Below are positions 1 through 8,150 of a stretch of 14,975 nucleotides of DNA, one piece after another. Location of the stretch: the NCBI GenBank assembly GCA_021826795.1, contig JAKAYM010000031.1:1-14975 (forward strand), in the 5' to 3' direction. Below the pieces are notes generated by a model, which ran no database searches, was not told the DNA's origin, and saw only the letters and a program-made list of their open reading frames with translations. Each line of letters opens with the position of its first letter. The first letter of the stretch is position 1. This stretch comes from Thermoplasmata archaeon (GTDB taxonomy: Archaea; Thermoplasmatota; Thermoplasmata; Thermoplasmatales; Thermoplasmataceae). The position numbers and the translations under genes were made by a program.

Positions 1-1
1 T

Positions 2-658
2 GCAAGGAAGAACTCCGATGTAAAATACACAAGTGTGCAGAACTGGTCAGATAGTGTATACAACCTTCCCGTAAAAAGGGCATGGGTTGATGAAAATGCC
101 CATATGGACTGGGTAACAGGGGAGCTTGGATCAAAGGTAACCATGATATATCCCTCATCCTATCTCAGGGGAAGGGGAGCATCCACATCAAATCTACAGA
201 TAACACTGGCAACAAAGGATACCTTCAAGGATGCGGGAGGCAAGGCGCTTCATCTGGCACCTGACACAACCTCCAGGATAGTATCTAAATCTATCAGCCT
301 GGATAACGGGCTTACAGCATACCGTGGCCTTGTAAGAATGAACGAGGGTGCCAAGAGGGCAAAAAGCCATGTACAGTGCGATGCGCTCTTAATAAACAGT
401 GATTCAAAGAACTATACATACCCCTATGATGAGATATATGAGCCAACTGCAGAATTCAGCCATGAGGCAACAGTAGGAAAAATAGGGACAGACGAGCTTA
501 CATACCTCAGGTCAAGAGGATTGAGCGAGGATGAGGCATCATCTATGATAGTTCTGGGATTCATGGATGACATAATGAAGGAGATACCCATGGAATTTGC
601 GGTGGAAATGAACAGGCTGGTCAAGCTGGAAATGTCCAAAATGGGAGCTGTGGGATAA
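2..658 (+). CDS. sufB: SufB, Fe-S cluster assembly scaffold, 3' part only
   Basis: This is the C-terminal 218 residues of SufB; the gene enters from the left edge, and frame 2 is open from base 2. SufB is the scaffold subunit of the SUF (SufBCD) complex, which assembles iron-sulfur clusters in the cytosol with the ATPase SufC. The fragment starts with the family motif around YTSVQNWSDSVYNLPVKRA and continues through the right-handed beta-helix core. A conserved Cys in SHVQCDALL (codon 377-379) and the SHEATVGKIG stretch match the part of SufB that carries the cluster-assembly Cys and Glu residues. The end has the YLRSRGLSEDEA helix shared with SufD. The full protein is normally about 460-480 residues, so roughly half is missing outside the window. 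sufD follows after 33 nt, and sufC probably lies upstream (inference). Identification is firm. Confidence 0.96.
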   Translation, partial: ARKNSDVKYTSVQNWSDSVYNLPVKRAWVDENAHMDWVTGELGSKVTMIYPSSYLRGRGASTSNLQITLATKDTFKDAGGKALHLAPDTTSRIVSKSISLDNGLTAYRGLVRMNEGAKRAKSHVQCDALLINSDSKNYTYPYDEIYEPTAEFSHEATVGKIGTDELTYLRSRGLSEDEASSMIVLGFMDDIMKEIPMEFAVEMNRLVKLEMSKMGAVG

Positions 659-680
659 ATATATTTTTATTCATTTTTAT

Positions 681-686
681 GGTGAT
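681..686 (+). promoter_or_regulatory. Shine-Dalgarno site of sufD
   Basis: GGTGAT lies 5 nt before the ATG at 692 and is complementary to the archaeal 16S 3' end. It supports translation of sufD from a shared sufB-sufD transcript. The short sufB-sufD gap is also AT-rich (TATATTTTTATT about 659-671), so an additional internal promoter cannot be excluded. Confidence 0.7.
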
Positions 687-691
687 ATAAT

Positions 692-1906
692 ATGATAGAG
701 AATTATTTAGAAACATTAAACACCAGATTCCATGATTTCGACATAGAATACAGGAAGCAGGCTTATATAAATTATCTCAGGTATCCTGATCCTACCTATA
801 AGGAGAGCCCCGATAAAAAAAGCTATGTTACTATTACAGAAAAGGATCTTGAAAGAATGGCTTTCGGTGAGTTATCCGTCTCCATAAGGAAGGAGGGAAA
901 GATCGATAATGAATTTGACCTTGTGGTTACTGATTCTGATTTTGTTGTAAGCGGTAACAAAAGAGATATTTATATGTCCAGTATGAGAACTGCTTTCACA
1001 GAAAAGCCAGAATTATTCAGGAATTATGTCGATAAGATATTCGGAAAGTACAACAGGGAAAATCTGATAAATTTTTCATACGAGAATGGATACTTTGTAA
1101 GTGTGCCTGACAATGTAAAGACTGAAATTAAAATAGAATCTGTACAGGATTCTAATTCATCGTTTACCTTCAAGAATGTTATAGTTGTCGGAAAAAATTC
1201 CTCAGTTGAAATCACTGATATATACAGAAAGCATGGAGAGGGGGATGGAGTTCATGGCAGGAACATTTACATATTCTGCCTGGAAGGGTCGCATGTAAAA
1301 TATAACTATATCCAGGCAGAAGGAGAAGATACTGTAAATCTTACATACCTTAGGCCGGTGTTATACGATAACTCCGAAATCCGGATAATAGACGTAAATA
1401 CAGGTGGCAGCAGGGTACTTTACAACCATGAAAGCGAGATGCATTCAAATACAACCATGAGGTCTTACGGTGTAAATATCTCCAGAGCTGACCAGGAAAT
1501 GGATATCTGGGATTCCAGCTTACAGTACGGAAAATATTCAAATTGCGATATCAATATAAAAGGTGTGGTGTTTGATAGAAGTTCTACCATGCACCGGGGC
1601 AATATCGACATAGAACCGGATGGAACAAAATCAACCGGATTTTATGGCTCTGCAATTCTCCTGATGTCAGAAGATGGAAAGGGCAACTCAAAACCAGCAC
1701 TGCTCATCAAGAACAACGATACAAAATCGAAGCATTCATCGGCAATATCCAGTATTGATCCTGAGCAGATATTCTATCTTAGATCCAGAGGGCTCTCAGA
1801 GGCAGAGTCAAAGGATTTAATCATAAATGGTTTCATAGGCTATATAGAGGATATAACAGACAATGAATTCCTGAAAACATTACTAAAAGATATATTAAAA
1901 TTATGA
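692..1906 (+). CDS. sufD: SufD, Fe-S cluster assembly protein
   Basis: A SufB/SufD-family protein of 404 residues, read as SufD because it directly follows sufB and has a divergent N-terminal region followed by a shorter beta-helix core (about residues 150-340). SufD pairs with SufB and SufC to build Fe-S clusters in the cytosol. The C-terminus carries the family signature: DPEQIFYLRSRGLSEAES at about residues 356-373. The His at about 348 (in SKHSSAISSID) aligns with the functionally important His of bacterial SufD (CSHGA), so the protein looks active; this alignment was made by eye. The ATG at 692 is chosen because GGTGAT sits 5 nt upstream. The gene is followed by a T-rich stretch and then the permease promoter, so it is probably the last gene of the suf operon. 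Confidence 0.92.
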   Translation: MIENYLETLNTRFHDFDIEYRKQAYINYLRYPDPTYKESPDKKSYVTITEKDLERMAFGELSVSIRKEGKIDNEFDLVVTDSDFVVSGNKRDIYMSSMRTAFTEKPELFRNYVDKIFGKYNRENLINFSYENGYFVSVPDNVKTEIKIESVQDSNSSFTFKNVIVVGKNSSVEITDIYRKHGEGDGVHGRNIYIFCLEGSHVKYNYIQAEGEDTVNLTYLRPVLYDNSEIRIIDVNTGGSRVLYNHESEMHSNTTMRSYGVNISRADQEMDIWDSSLQYGKYSNCDINIKGVVFDRSSTMHRGNIDIEPDGTKSTGFYGSAILLMSEDGKGNSKPALLIKNNDTKSKHSSAISSIDPEQIFYLRSRGLSEAESKDLIINGFIGYIEDITDNEFLKTLLKDILKL

Positions 1907-1950
1907 ATATTTTATTTAAATTTCTAATTTATATCAATGAGGGACAAAGT

Positions 1951-1959
1951 TTTATAATA
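1951..1959 (+). promoter_or_regulatory. TATA box of the permease gene
   Basis: TTTATAATA is centred about 24 nt before the ATG at 1979. An archaeal start site about 25 nt downstream of TATA would fall at the start codon, predicting a leaderless transcript. Confidence 0.6.
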
Positions 1960-1978
1960 TTGACATATTAGAGGATGA

Positions 1979-3802
1979 ATGACAGAAACGTCCGCGACGC
2001 GTGGTGAATTTACTAGGCATTTGACATTCAAGGACGTATTTTTCCTCTCCTTCGGTGGCATGTCTCCACTACTCAGCATTCTAACCTACGCAGCATACGC
2101 AATAACAATTGCCGGCTTTGATGCCCCTATTGTAATGGTAATAGGCATGTTCCTCGTTCTTATCAATGGTTTATCTGTTACGCAACTTTCAAAGCGTTTT
2201 TCATCATCAGGAGGATATTATACCTATGCATTCCAGGCACTCTCTGCAAGAATCGGATTTGATACTGGCTGGATGTACATATTTTATTCCATATTATATG
2301 CACTTGCATACCTTACAGGTGCAATATTCATTATAGTTACTGTTCTCGGAATCTCTGAATATTATGCATTTCTCCTGATCATGGTGCCATCTGTTACATT
2401 TCTTCTGGTCGGCATTAAACTGTCATCAAAATATGCATTATATGCAGTTGCCATTGAAATAGCATTAATGGTAAGTATAGTATTTTTCTCATTTGTCATG
2501 ACAAAAGGTGCGGCATATATACCAAATCCAGCAGTTTATCATATTTCTGGCGGGGACTTTGCCCTGGGCATATTATTTGCTATGGGAATTCCAACAGGAT
2601 ATGGATCCATCGCACCTGTTTCAGGTGAGATTACAAACCCGAAGAAGGTTGTAGGACGGAGTGTGATCTCTGTAATCCTTATAGGAGGAACACTTGCGAC
2701 CCTGATGATTTATGCCTTTGCAAATCTTATACTTCAGAATCACATAATCATACCGGTAAGCGATAAACTTCCCGTTATAGGTATAATTCTGAATAATTTC
2801 GGTAAATACGGTATATATCTCTATTTTGCAGTTGCAATAGCAACAATAAACGATTCTATTCTCGCCATTCTTTCTTTTGGATCAGCAGCCTCCAGGACAT
2901 TCTTCAGAATGGGCTATGACAGGTCATTTCCCTCCATATTTGCAAGAAAGATCAAGGACAATCCGTTGATAGCAACGGGCTTTGTCAGTGCAATAATGAT
3001 TGTCCTACCACTTCTGATCCTGCATTACATAACCGCGGAGACCGCTTTCATATTCCTGGGCACCATATCAGCGTTAGGTGGTTTATTTATCCATGTAAGC
3101 GCAAATTTTTCACTCATACGTGTTGGGCTCAGAAGGGGCAGGAGACTAATGTCCCGTGCAAAGGCCAGTATTTTTTCCTATTTAACTGATTTTAAAGAGG
3201 TTATACTCGCCCTCGTAGGAGCCATAATAAGTTCCATAGTACTGATATATTCAGCATACTCCACGGTTTCGTGGTACACATCCCTATTCCTTGTATGGAT
3301 TGTGGTCGGATTTGTACTCTCTGAGGTAAAGGCCATAGTTACCAAAACCTCTGATGACGTGATGGATATAAGCAAGGAGGGTAGAATACTGGCAGAAAAT
3401 CTTATGAATGTAAAGGTTATGGATGCAAGGATTCCAGGACTCGATGTCATGGTTGGAATTAATGATACATTGCAATCAGCCCTGGAAAAACTTCTTTCCA
3501 AAAATATACCCTATGCCATTGTAGTTGATGAAAATATGAAGCCGGTTGGAACTCTATATGTTATAGATATTCTGCTCCTCCCCAAGGAGGCCATAGGGCG
3601 GGGGAAGGTCAACCAGCTACATCTGGAGAAAGTAGTAAATATAGATATCAACGATGAGGTTACAGATGCCGTGAGAATCCTGAAAGAAAACAATGTCAAT
3701 ATACTTTCAATTGTGGATGGAACGGGAAAATGCACCGGAACAATCACAGAAAGAGAAGTTCTCTTAAAACTCGCAAGTACAGAAAAGCCTGCAGTGGATT
3801 GA
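1979..3802 (+). CDS. APC-family amino acid permease with C-terminal CBS pair
   Basis: A 607-residue integral membrane transporter. Residues about 17-450 contain some 12 hydrophobic segments typical of the APC (amino acid-polyamine-organocation) superfamily. Recognisable signatures are the N-terminal KDVFFLSFGGMSPLLS, the SSSGGYYTYAFQAL segment after TM2 (about 75-88), and GEITNPKKVVGRSVI (about 216-230), equivalent to the family's E-(K/x)-NP-(R/K)-(R/K) motif. The substrate, probably an amino acid, cannot be read from sequence. After the last helix, residues about 474-536 and 545-600 form two CBS domains (the second ends in GTITEREVLL), a cytosolic module that usually binds adenine nucleotides and gates activity. 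Such fusions are known in archaea but less common than the bare permease. The ATG at 1979 fits the TATA distance. The gene ends 2 nt from the convergent gene on the other strand. Confidence 0.88.
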   Translation: MTETSATRGEFTRHLTFKDVFFLSFGGMSPLLSILTYAAYAITIAGFDAPIVMVIGMFLVLINGLSVTQLSKRFSSSGGYYTYAFQALSARIGFDTGWMYIFYSILYALAYLTGAIFIIVTVLGISEYYAFLLIMVPSVTFLLVGIKLSSKYALYAVAIEIALMVSIVFFSFVMTKGAAYIPNPAVYHISGGDFALGILFAMGIPTGYGSIAPVSGEITNPKKVVGRSVISVILIGGTLATLMIYAFANLILQNHIIIPVSDKLPVIGIILNNFGKYGIYLYFAVAIATINDSILAILSFGSAASRTFFRMGYDRSFPSIFARKIKDNPLIATGFVSAIMIVLPLLILHYITAETAFIFLGTISALGGLFIHVSANFSLIRVGLRRGRRLMSRAKASIFSYLTDFKEVILALVGAIISSIVLIYSAYSTVSWYTSLFLVWIVVGFVLSEVKAIVTKTSDDVMDISKEGRILAENLMNVKVMDARIPGLDVMVGINDTLQSALEKLLSKNIPYAIVVDENMKPVGTLYVIDILLLPKEAIGRGKVNQLHLEKVVNIDINDEVTDAVRILKENNVNILSIVDGTGKCTGTITEREVLLKLASTEKPAVD

Positions 3803-3804
3803 AT

Positions 3805-4770
3805 TTATTGTATATTCCTGATGCGCCTCTGGGCATTTTTCTTCTGCCTGTCCTTGTATCTGTAATACTGGTACTGTGTCATGGCACCCACAGGTTCACG
3901 ATCACTTTCCTTCTCAATGAGGGAAATCAATGCCATTCTGTTGCCGCTTACTGATAATATTTTTTCATCTATTTTCCTGAAGGAAGAAACAGAACTCCTA
4001 ACTATGAAAAAAGGAAAAATCAGACCCATTATAACCACAGCTGCCAGTGCAGGTATAAAGTAAACTCCATAAGCTGCCGGTAGAACCATGCTCAAAACGT
4101 AAATTCCCAGGATTAAATCTATAAATAGTACAAATAATCCGAACGATAAATAAACCAATATTTTTGACCGGCCCTCTATTTTATCATAATACTTTTCTAG
4201 CATGAGCATCTCTATTTCGTCATCATTCAATCTTGAGAAGGCATCATTTAGTATTATTATATTCCACTCTTTTCCGTCTGTTGCTGTACCCATGGCAGGT
4301 CCCATTCCCGATCTTATATATACTTTATGAGAACCATCACCGGTAAGTTCTGCAAGCCTTTCTGAAAGTTCACTGCTGTATTCATCACCCTCCCTGAACC
4401 CTTTTGATCTTTTGAAAGTGATATAAAGCGGTATTGACAGGAGCACGAGGTCAGCTGGAATCATTAATAATGTAGATTCAATGCTGTGAAGGGTTAATAT
4501 TGCCATTATAGATTCAAAAAGTATAAAGGTAAAAATAGAAAATACAAGTGTACTTTTAATTCTTTTCCGTGAATCTTTGACCAATTTCCTCATACCTGAG
4601 TACAGTATAACCGTGGATACTGCCGTGAGAGCCAGTGGAATTATAGCCAGGCTCACGAAACTCATCTCATGGGATGGAAGGGAGAGTACCATGAAAGTAA
4701 AGATAAACGTAAATGCAAATACTGCTATCAGTAATAACACATATTTCTTTTCACTCATAATTCGGGCCAT
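3805..4770 (-). CDS. Membrane protein resembling M48/HtpX peptidase with lost zinc site
   Basis: A 321-residue membrane protein. Four hydrophobic segments (about 11-30, 38-58, 73-93, 100-118) precede a soluble stretch, then two more follow (about 205-230 and 236-258). The soluble part resembles M48/HtpX metallopeptidases: VYIRSGMGPAMGTATDG then NIIILNDAFSRLNDDEIEML (about 150-189) matches the strand and 'L..L..DEI' approach to the catalytic helix. Where HExxH should stand there is K193-Y-Y-D-K197. The later 'R-E-F/Y-E-A-D' region reads RKIDEKI (265-271), followed by SGNRMALISLIEK as in the family. By this manual alignment all three zinc ligands are Lys, so it should not be an active metalloprotease. 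The start is taken as ATG at 4770 (MARIMSEKK), 25 nt after a TATA box, not the longer open frame to 4965. MSEKK at 4758 is an alternative. A partner or regulatory role is possible but unproven. Confidence 0.6.
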   Translation of the reverse strand: MARIMSEKKYVLLLIAVFAFTFIFTFMVLSLPSHEMSFVSLAIIPLALTAVSTVILYSGMRKLVKDSRKRIKSTLVFSIFTFILFESIMAILTLHSIESTLLMIPADLVLLSIPLYITFKRSKGFREGDEYSSELSERLAELTGDGSHKVYIRSGMGPAMGTATDGKEWNIIILNDAFSRLNDDEIEMLMLEKYYDKIEGRSKILVYLSFGLFVLFIDLILGIYVLSMVLPAAYGVYFIPALAAVVIMGLIFPFFIVRSSVSSFRKIDEKILSVSGNRMALISLIEKESDREPVGAMTQYQYYRYKDRQKKNAQRRIRNIQ

Positions 4771-4789
4771 GAAAAAGCAACTCACCAAT

Positions 4790-4798
4790 CTATAAAAA
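4790..4798 (-). promoter_or_regulatory. TATA box of the pseudo-M48 gene
   Basis: On the minus strand TTTTTATAG is centred about 25 nt before ATG 4770. A GGTGAG motif at 4786-4781 would lie upstream of the predicted transcription start, so it probably does not act as a ribosome binding site. This box is the main argument against the 65-residue N-terminal extension. Confidence 0.55.
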
Positions 4799-5002
4799 TT
4801 TTCTGATAAGTAAAAGGAGTAAGTTGCGTAATTCATTTTGCCATAAATAGTAATTAAATGTAAATCCCATGTATGATTAAATACAGGAAGATTGATTAGT
4901 TTTTTATGACAACAAAACCAGTCACCCTTGATCAAACAGGAGTATAAGAAGATATAGCACTTCAACTACAGAAATAATCACTCTAAAAAATATATCAGTG
5001 CA

Positions 5003-5818
5003 ATGAATGATTTTCTGGATTACAGTGTATTCAATAGATGGAGGGAACTGCTGGAAGAGAACAATAGCAGGAAAATGGGAACACCTTTTATAGTACCTGG
5101 AATAGTAATAATGTATTTAGCAAGGCTAATGGATTTAAAACGATTAACATTGAGGCAGCTAGAGTCTGAACTCCATAAACTATCAAGAATATTCAGATTC
5201 CATGAAATATCGTTCATACCAATATACAGAAGAATCAGGAAGATTATTCCAGAAATAGTGAACGACATCAGTGGTGCATTAGCAGTAATAGACTCTTCAG
5301 GATTTAAAGCAACATTAAGCGAAGACTATTTAGGCAATAAATGGCATAAAATAAGAGTGGTATGGAAAACTGGATGCTGTTATAAGCATAAACAATTTTG
5401 AGATAATAGATTACTGAATTACAGATGAGCATACAAATAATGTTAAGGGGGAATAAATCTGATAAGGTGGGTAAAGAACAGGGTAAGAAGATTATACGGT
5501 GATAAGGGATATGATTCAAAGGCTATTTACAATGAATTCGAGGAGAAGGTATCAATACCTGCAAGGATGTATGAATCCACACTGTCCAGGTGCTCTCCAT
5601 ACAGGGAAAAGATTACAAGATTGATTAAAAGGTTCAGTGAAGGGCTCTGGAAAATAAAGAATGATCGCGGTCTAAGATGGAATGGTAAGATATACCTTTC
5701 TGAGACAAGGAGGCTTTTCGGTGAAATAATAACAGCTGTAAAGCCTGATAATATTGTACAGGAAATAATACTAAAGGTATATTTCTACAATTGGTACAAT
5801 AAATTAAGCCGATGTTAA
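5003..5818 (+). pseudogene. Decayed DDE transposase (IS5/IS4-like)
   Basis: A broken transposase read in three pieces. Frame 2 from the ATG at 5003 gives an N-terminal helical part and the first catalytic Asp in AVIDSSGFKAT (codon 5291-5293), up to about 5365. The reading then moves to frame 0 (KLDAVISINNFEIIDY, then a TGA at 5415, then ITDEHTNNVKG). It returns to frame 2 after the G-run at 5447-5451, giving INLIRWVKNRVRRLYGDKGYDSKAIYNEF (second Asp at 5501-5503) through to the end (FGEIITAVKPDNIVQEIIL). So there is a frameshift near 5355-5370, one in-frame stop, and an apparent loss of one G in a run that should be six. The third acidic residue is uncertain; the usual Glu position may read Lys in NGKIYLSE. 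It is almost certainly inactive in cis. No convincing terminal inverted repeats or target duplication were found, so the element's ends are not assigned. Confidence 0.85.
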
Positions 5819-5943
5819 TTATGCAAGTGACTTATTCGGTACATTACGGTTTATATGCAATATTGTCAGACATATCGTTCAATTTTCATTCAGTATTCCA
5901 TAGAAATAATTATAATATGTGTTCCTCTATACTTATCAACATA

Positions 5944-5978
5944 GTTAACCGGTAAACTATTAACTAATATTGTTACCG
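5944..5978. promoter_or_regulatory. Candidate operator: repeated GTTWACCG half-sites
   Basis: Three copies of a similar half-site occur just upstream of the TATA box of the secreted-protein pair: GTTAACCG (5944-5951, plus), CGGTAAAC (5950-5957, i.e. GTTTACCG on minus) and GTTACCG (5972-5978, plus). The first two overlap as a near-palindrome with 12 of 14 bases symmetric. The position suits an activator or repressor site, but the regulator is unknown. Confidence 0.35.
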
Positions 5979-5979
5979 A

Positions 5980-5990
5980 AATATATATAT
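5980..5990 (+). promoter_or_regulatory. TATA box of the secreted-protein pair
   Basis: AATATATATAT is centred about 25 nt before the ATG at 6009, predicting a leaderless mRNA for the first gene of the pair. Confidence 0.6.
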
Positions 5991-6008
5991 TGATACATTA
6001 ATATCATT

Positions 6009-7544
6009 ATGAATAAAAAGGCAATTTTAGGGATAGTTATGTCAGCCATATTCATAGCTTCAGGTTTTGCCATAGCGGTCGATAGTTCAGCCAGCAATGG
6101 TCAGGCAGCTGGAGATTCATCTCATGCTGCAGCTGTAAACATCCCTGAAAAAATGTTTGATGTGAAGCCAGAGGGAAAGGCATTCTACTCTGGTAATGCA
6201 GGTGTCATATTTTCAGGAAACGATCCATACATTGACCTCGGTGGTAGATTCTATCCTGCCATGTGGAATATTTATTCTGTAAACGAAGGGCTATCCATTG
6301 AGAAAGGGAAGATAACAGAAATTCATATGATAAAAAACGATTACCAGAACTCTGCAGTGGAAACACTTGAGAACAGAAACATGAGAACATCATACATATT
6401 TTCATTCCATGGTAGTATGGTCTCCTCAAACATTGTACTAAAAAATTTGAAAAGTATAAACCAGAGCTTTATTGTATGCTATAATATGCTGCTGCCCGAT
6501 AGGAATATAATGGAAATAACCGGCAGCCATATGGTAGATAAAGCTTTCAATCCAACCGGTGTAAGTATAATGAATATAAGAAGAACAGATGACCCGCTGA
6601 TATTCAATAACATTATTGTAAATCCTGTGAACTCAATGCCTGTGTCCACTGTGATAGTAAATTACCACAGTTATGCTGTGCTGAACATGAAATATGCAGT
6701 GGAACTGTCCGGTAATGAGACACATACAATAGACCCGGAAGTAAAGCCAATGTACAGTGCAGGTGGATGCGACCCTGCAGGCAGCGACATGGTAGAATAT
6801 GGAAACATAACCAGAGGACTATCCATGGGTGGCTGTGTGTTCAACTCCGGTGGGGCGGAAATAGGAGTTGTCTCGGAAACTGTTGAAACTCCAGAACAAA
6901 AATATATGAATGGAGACCATTTCAGTATCTGTGTTGTATCAACTTTTAGCCCGGTAAAAAGTCATGATTATAACGTTAACTGTGTAAAACAAAAAATCGA
7001 TCAGACTACAGGTGGTAAATGTGATCTAAAATTAGTCAATTATAAGAATTACTTTCAGGATCATCATAAAAATACTGGTAAAATGGATGCAACAATAAAT
7101 GATGCATTCTACTTCCTTAACGTTATTCTAGGGGCCATAGGTATATCGATACCCAGTCCCACATCCCTCCTTTCGACTTCACAGGAAACATCGATATACA
7201 AAAATTGCAATAACAATGAATATAAAATAACTGTAAATGCAGGAAAAGTAACAAGCCCTAAAGCCGGGGTATACTGGCCATCAATCTCTTATGGTTACTG
7301 GACACACTTATGGGGATTCATACCGGAATATCATATAAAAAATGTCCATGAATTTGGAAGCTGCTTTGATTTATTTTATCGTATTAATCACGGTGGTACA
7401 AGAGAAAACCCGTACTATAATAATCTACAATACTCAAGTACATTTAAAATTATAGATAGCGATCTAAAACCGGTGGAATTTGAAAATGGCAATTACGAAA
7501 TTTCAATAAGTGAATCGTTTTTGCTTGCACAGTATTATCATTAG
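6009..7544 (+). CDS. Secreted protein of unknown function (511 aa)
   Basis: I do not recognise the family. The N-terminus is a classic Sec signal: KK at 3-4, a hydrophobic run 5-24, and AIA at 21-23 suggesting cleavage before V24. A Ser/Ala-rich linker (about 25-43) follows, then a region rich in beta-prone residues. There are eight cysteines (157, 254, 276, 308, 325, 338, 400, 452), which could form disulfides outside the cell, and three N-glycosylation sequons (N151 QS, N236 ET, N266 IT). There is no clear C-terminal membrane anchor, though about 366-380 is hydrophobic. No catalytic motif is visible; it does not look like thermopsin or a known solute-binding protein, but a distant family cannot be excluded. 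The ATG at 6009 matches the TATA distance. The next gene's ribosome binding site overlaps this gene's stop codon, so the two are co-transcribed. Confidence 0.8.
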   Translation: MNKKAILGIVMSAIFIASGFAIAVDSSASNGQAAGDSSHAAAVNIPEKMFDVKPEGKAFYSGNAGVIFSGNDPYIDLGGRFYPAMWNIYSVNEGLSIEKGKITEIHMIKNDYQNSAVETLENRNMRTSYIFSFHGSMVSSNIVLKNLKSINQSFIVCYNMLLPDRNIMEITGSHMVDKAFNPTGVSIMNIRRTDDPLIFNNIIVNPVNSMPVSTVIVNYHSYAVLNMKYAVELSGNETHTIDPEVKPMYSAGGCDPAGSDMVEYGNITRGLSMGGCVFNSGGAEIGVVSETVETPEQKYMNGDHFSICVVSTFSPVKSHDYNVNCVKQKIDQTTGGKCDLKLVNYKNYFQDHHKNTGKMDATINDAFYFLNVILGAIGISIPSPTSLLSTSQETSIYKNCNNNEYKITVNAGKVTSPKAGVYWPSISYGYWTHLWGFIPEYHIKNVHEFGSCFDLFYRINHGGTRENPYYNNLQYSSTFKIIDSDLKPVEFENGNYEISISESFLLAQYYH

Positions 7545-7548
7545 GTGA
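7543..7548 (+). promoter_or_regulatory. Shine-Dalgarno site overlapping the upstream stop codon
   Basis: AGGTGA begins inside the TAG stop (7542-7544) of the 511-residue protein and lies 5 nt before ATG 7554. It decides that start over the in-frame GTG at 7545, which is part of the motif itself. Confidence 0.7.
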
Positions 7549-7553
7549 CAATA

Positions 7554-8093
7554 ATGGGGAAAAAACAGAAATATCTGACAGTAGCTATTGTTCTCATTGT
7601 AATGTTTTCGTTTATGGGGTATGAAGCTGCTACGGAACCACCCTTCCTCAAGCCTCAAACCAACTCATATCTGAATAGCATAAATGCATCAAAGGATGCA
7701 TATAATTTTACCTATGGTTCTTCCAGTGCAACATATTATGTAATAAATTGCTCTGATCCTTCAAACATCTATTATGCAGGTGTGCATGTAAGCATATCAA
7801 TGCGCATAGTAAAGGGGCATCAATCATTGAGTTTCCCCCTCACTGGAATTTCCTTCAATTTATCCCTAAAATACTATATAAATAATGCCATATGTCCATG
7901 CCCTGAAATTTCCATCTCTAATTACAATTCTACATATGTTTGCTATCTATGGAGTTTTGGCGTTCCCCACGGCAATACTACATACGTAATCACAGGTTTC
8001 ATTGCTCCTGTTTATGAGGTCTCATTTATCCATTTCAGGGGTGCAGAACATAAATTTATAATCTCTCATAAAATTGAGGGCGTGCAAAATTAA
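7554..8093 (+). CDS. Secreted or membrane-anchored glycoprotein of unknown function (179 aa)
   Basis: I do not recognise the family. A short basic start (MGKKQK) and a hydrophobic segment at 8-21 give a signal peptide or N-terminal anchor, followed by GYEAATEPP. The rest is predicted extracellular and beta-rich. In 179 residues there are six N-glycosylation sequons (N44, N51, N65, N102, N125, N141) and four cysteines (66, 114, 116, 130), including a CPC motif, which is unusual density for a cytosolic protein and fits an exported glycoprotein of an acidophilic archaeon. The ATG at 7554 is preferred over GTG 7545 because of the AGGTGA placed 5 nt upstream. It is the second gene of a two-gene unit with the 511-residue secreted protein, so the products may act together at the cell surface (inference). 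It ends 57 nt before the convergent regulator gene. Confidence 0.75.
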   Translation: MGKKQKYLTVAIVLIVMFSFMGYEAATEPPFLKPQTNSYLNSINASKDAYNFTYGSSSATYYVINCSDPSNIYYAGVHVSISMRIVKGHQSLSFPLTGISFNLSLKYYINNAICPCPEISISNYNSTYVCYLWSFGVPHGNTTYVITGFIAPVYEVSFIHFRGAEHKFIISHKIEGVQN

Positions 8094-8150
8094 TGATTAA
8101 TTCTATAAATATCTATATAGCATTATTTTCCATTATTATAATATTTTAAA

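Noticed and set aside
1350..1541. 63-codon minus-strand reading frame inside sufD
   Set aside because: Shadow of sufD with no support of its own.
4771..4965. N-terminal extension of 65 residues for the pseudo-M48 gene
   Set aside because: It would run through the TATA box at 4790-4798; the extension is Cys/Phe/Tyr-rich and unlike a protein start, and ATG 4770 has the usual promoter spacing.
4971..5837. Possible terminal inverted repeats of the IS remnant (GAAATAATCACTC at 4971-4983 against CAAGTGACTTATTC at 5824-5837)
   Set aside because: The match needs two indels and there is no target duplication beside it, so it may be chance.
7545..7553. GTG start of the 179-residue secreted protein
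   Set aside because: The GTG is part of the AGGTGA ribosome binding site serving ATG 7554.
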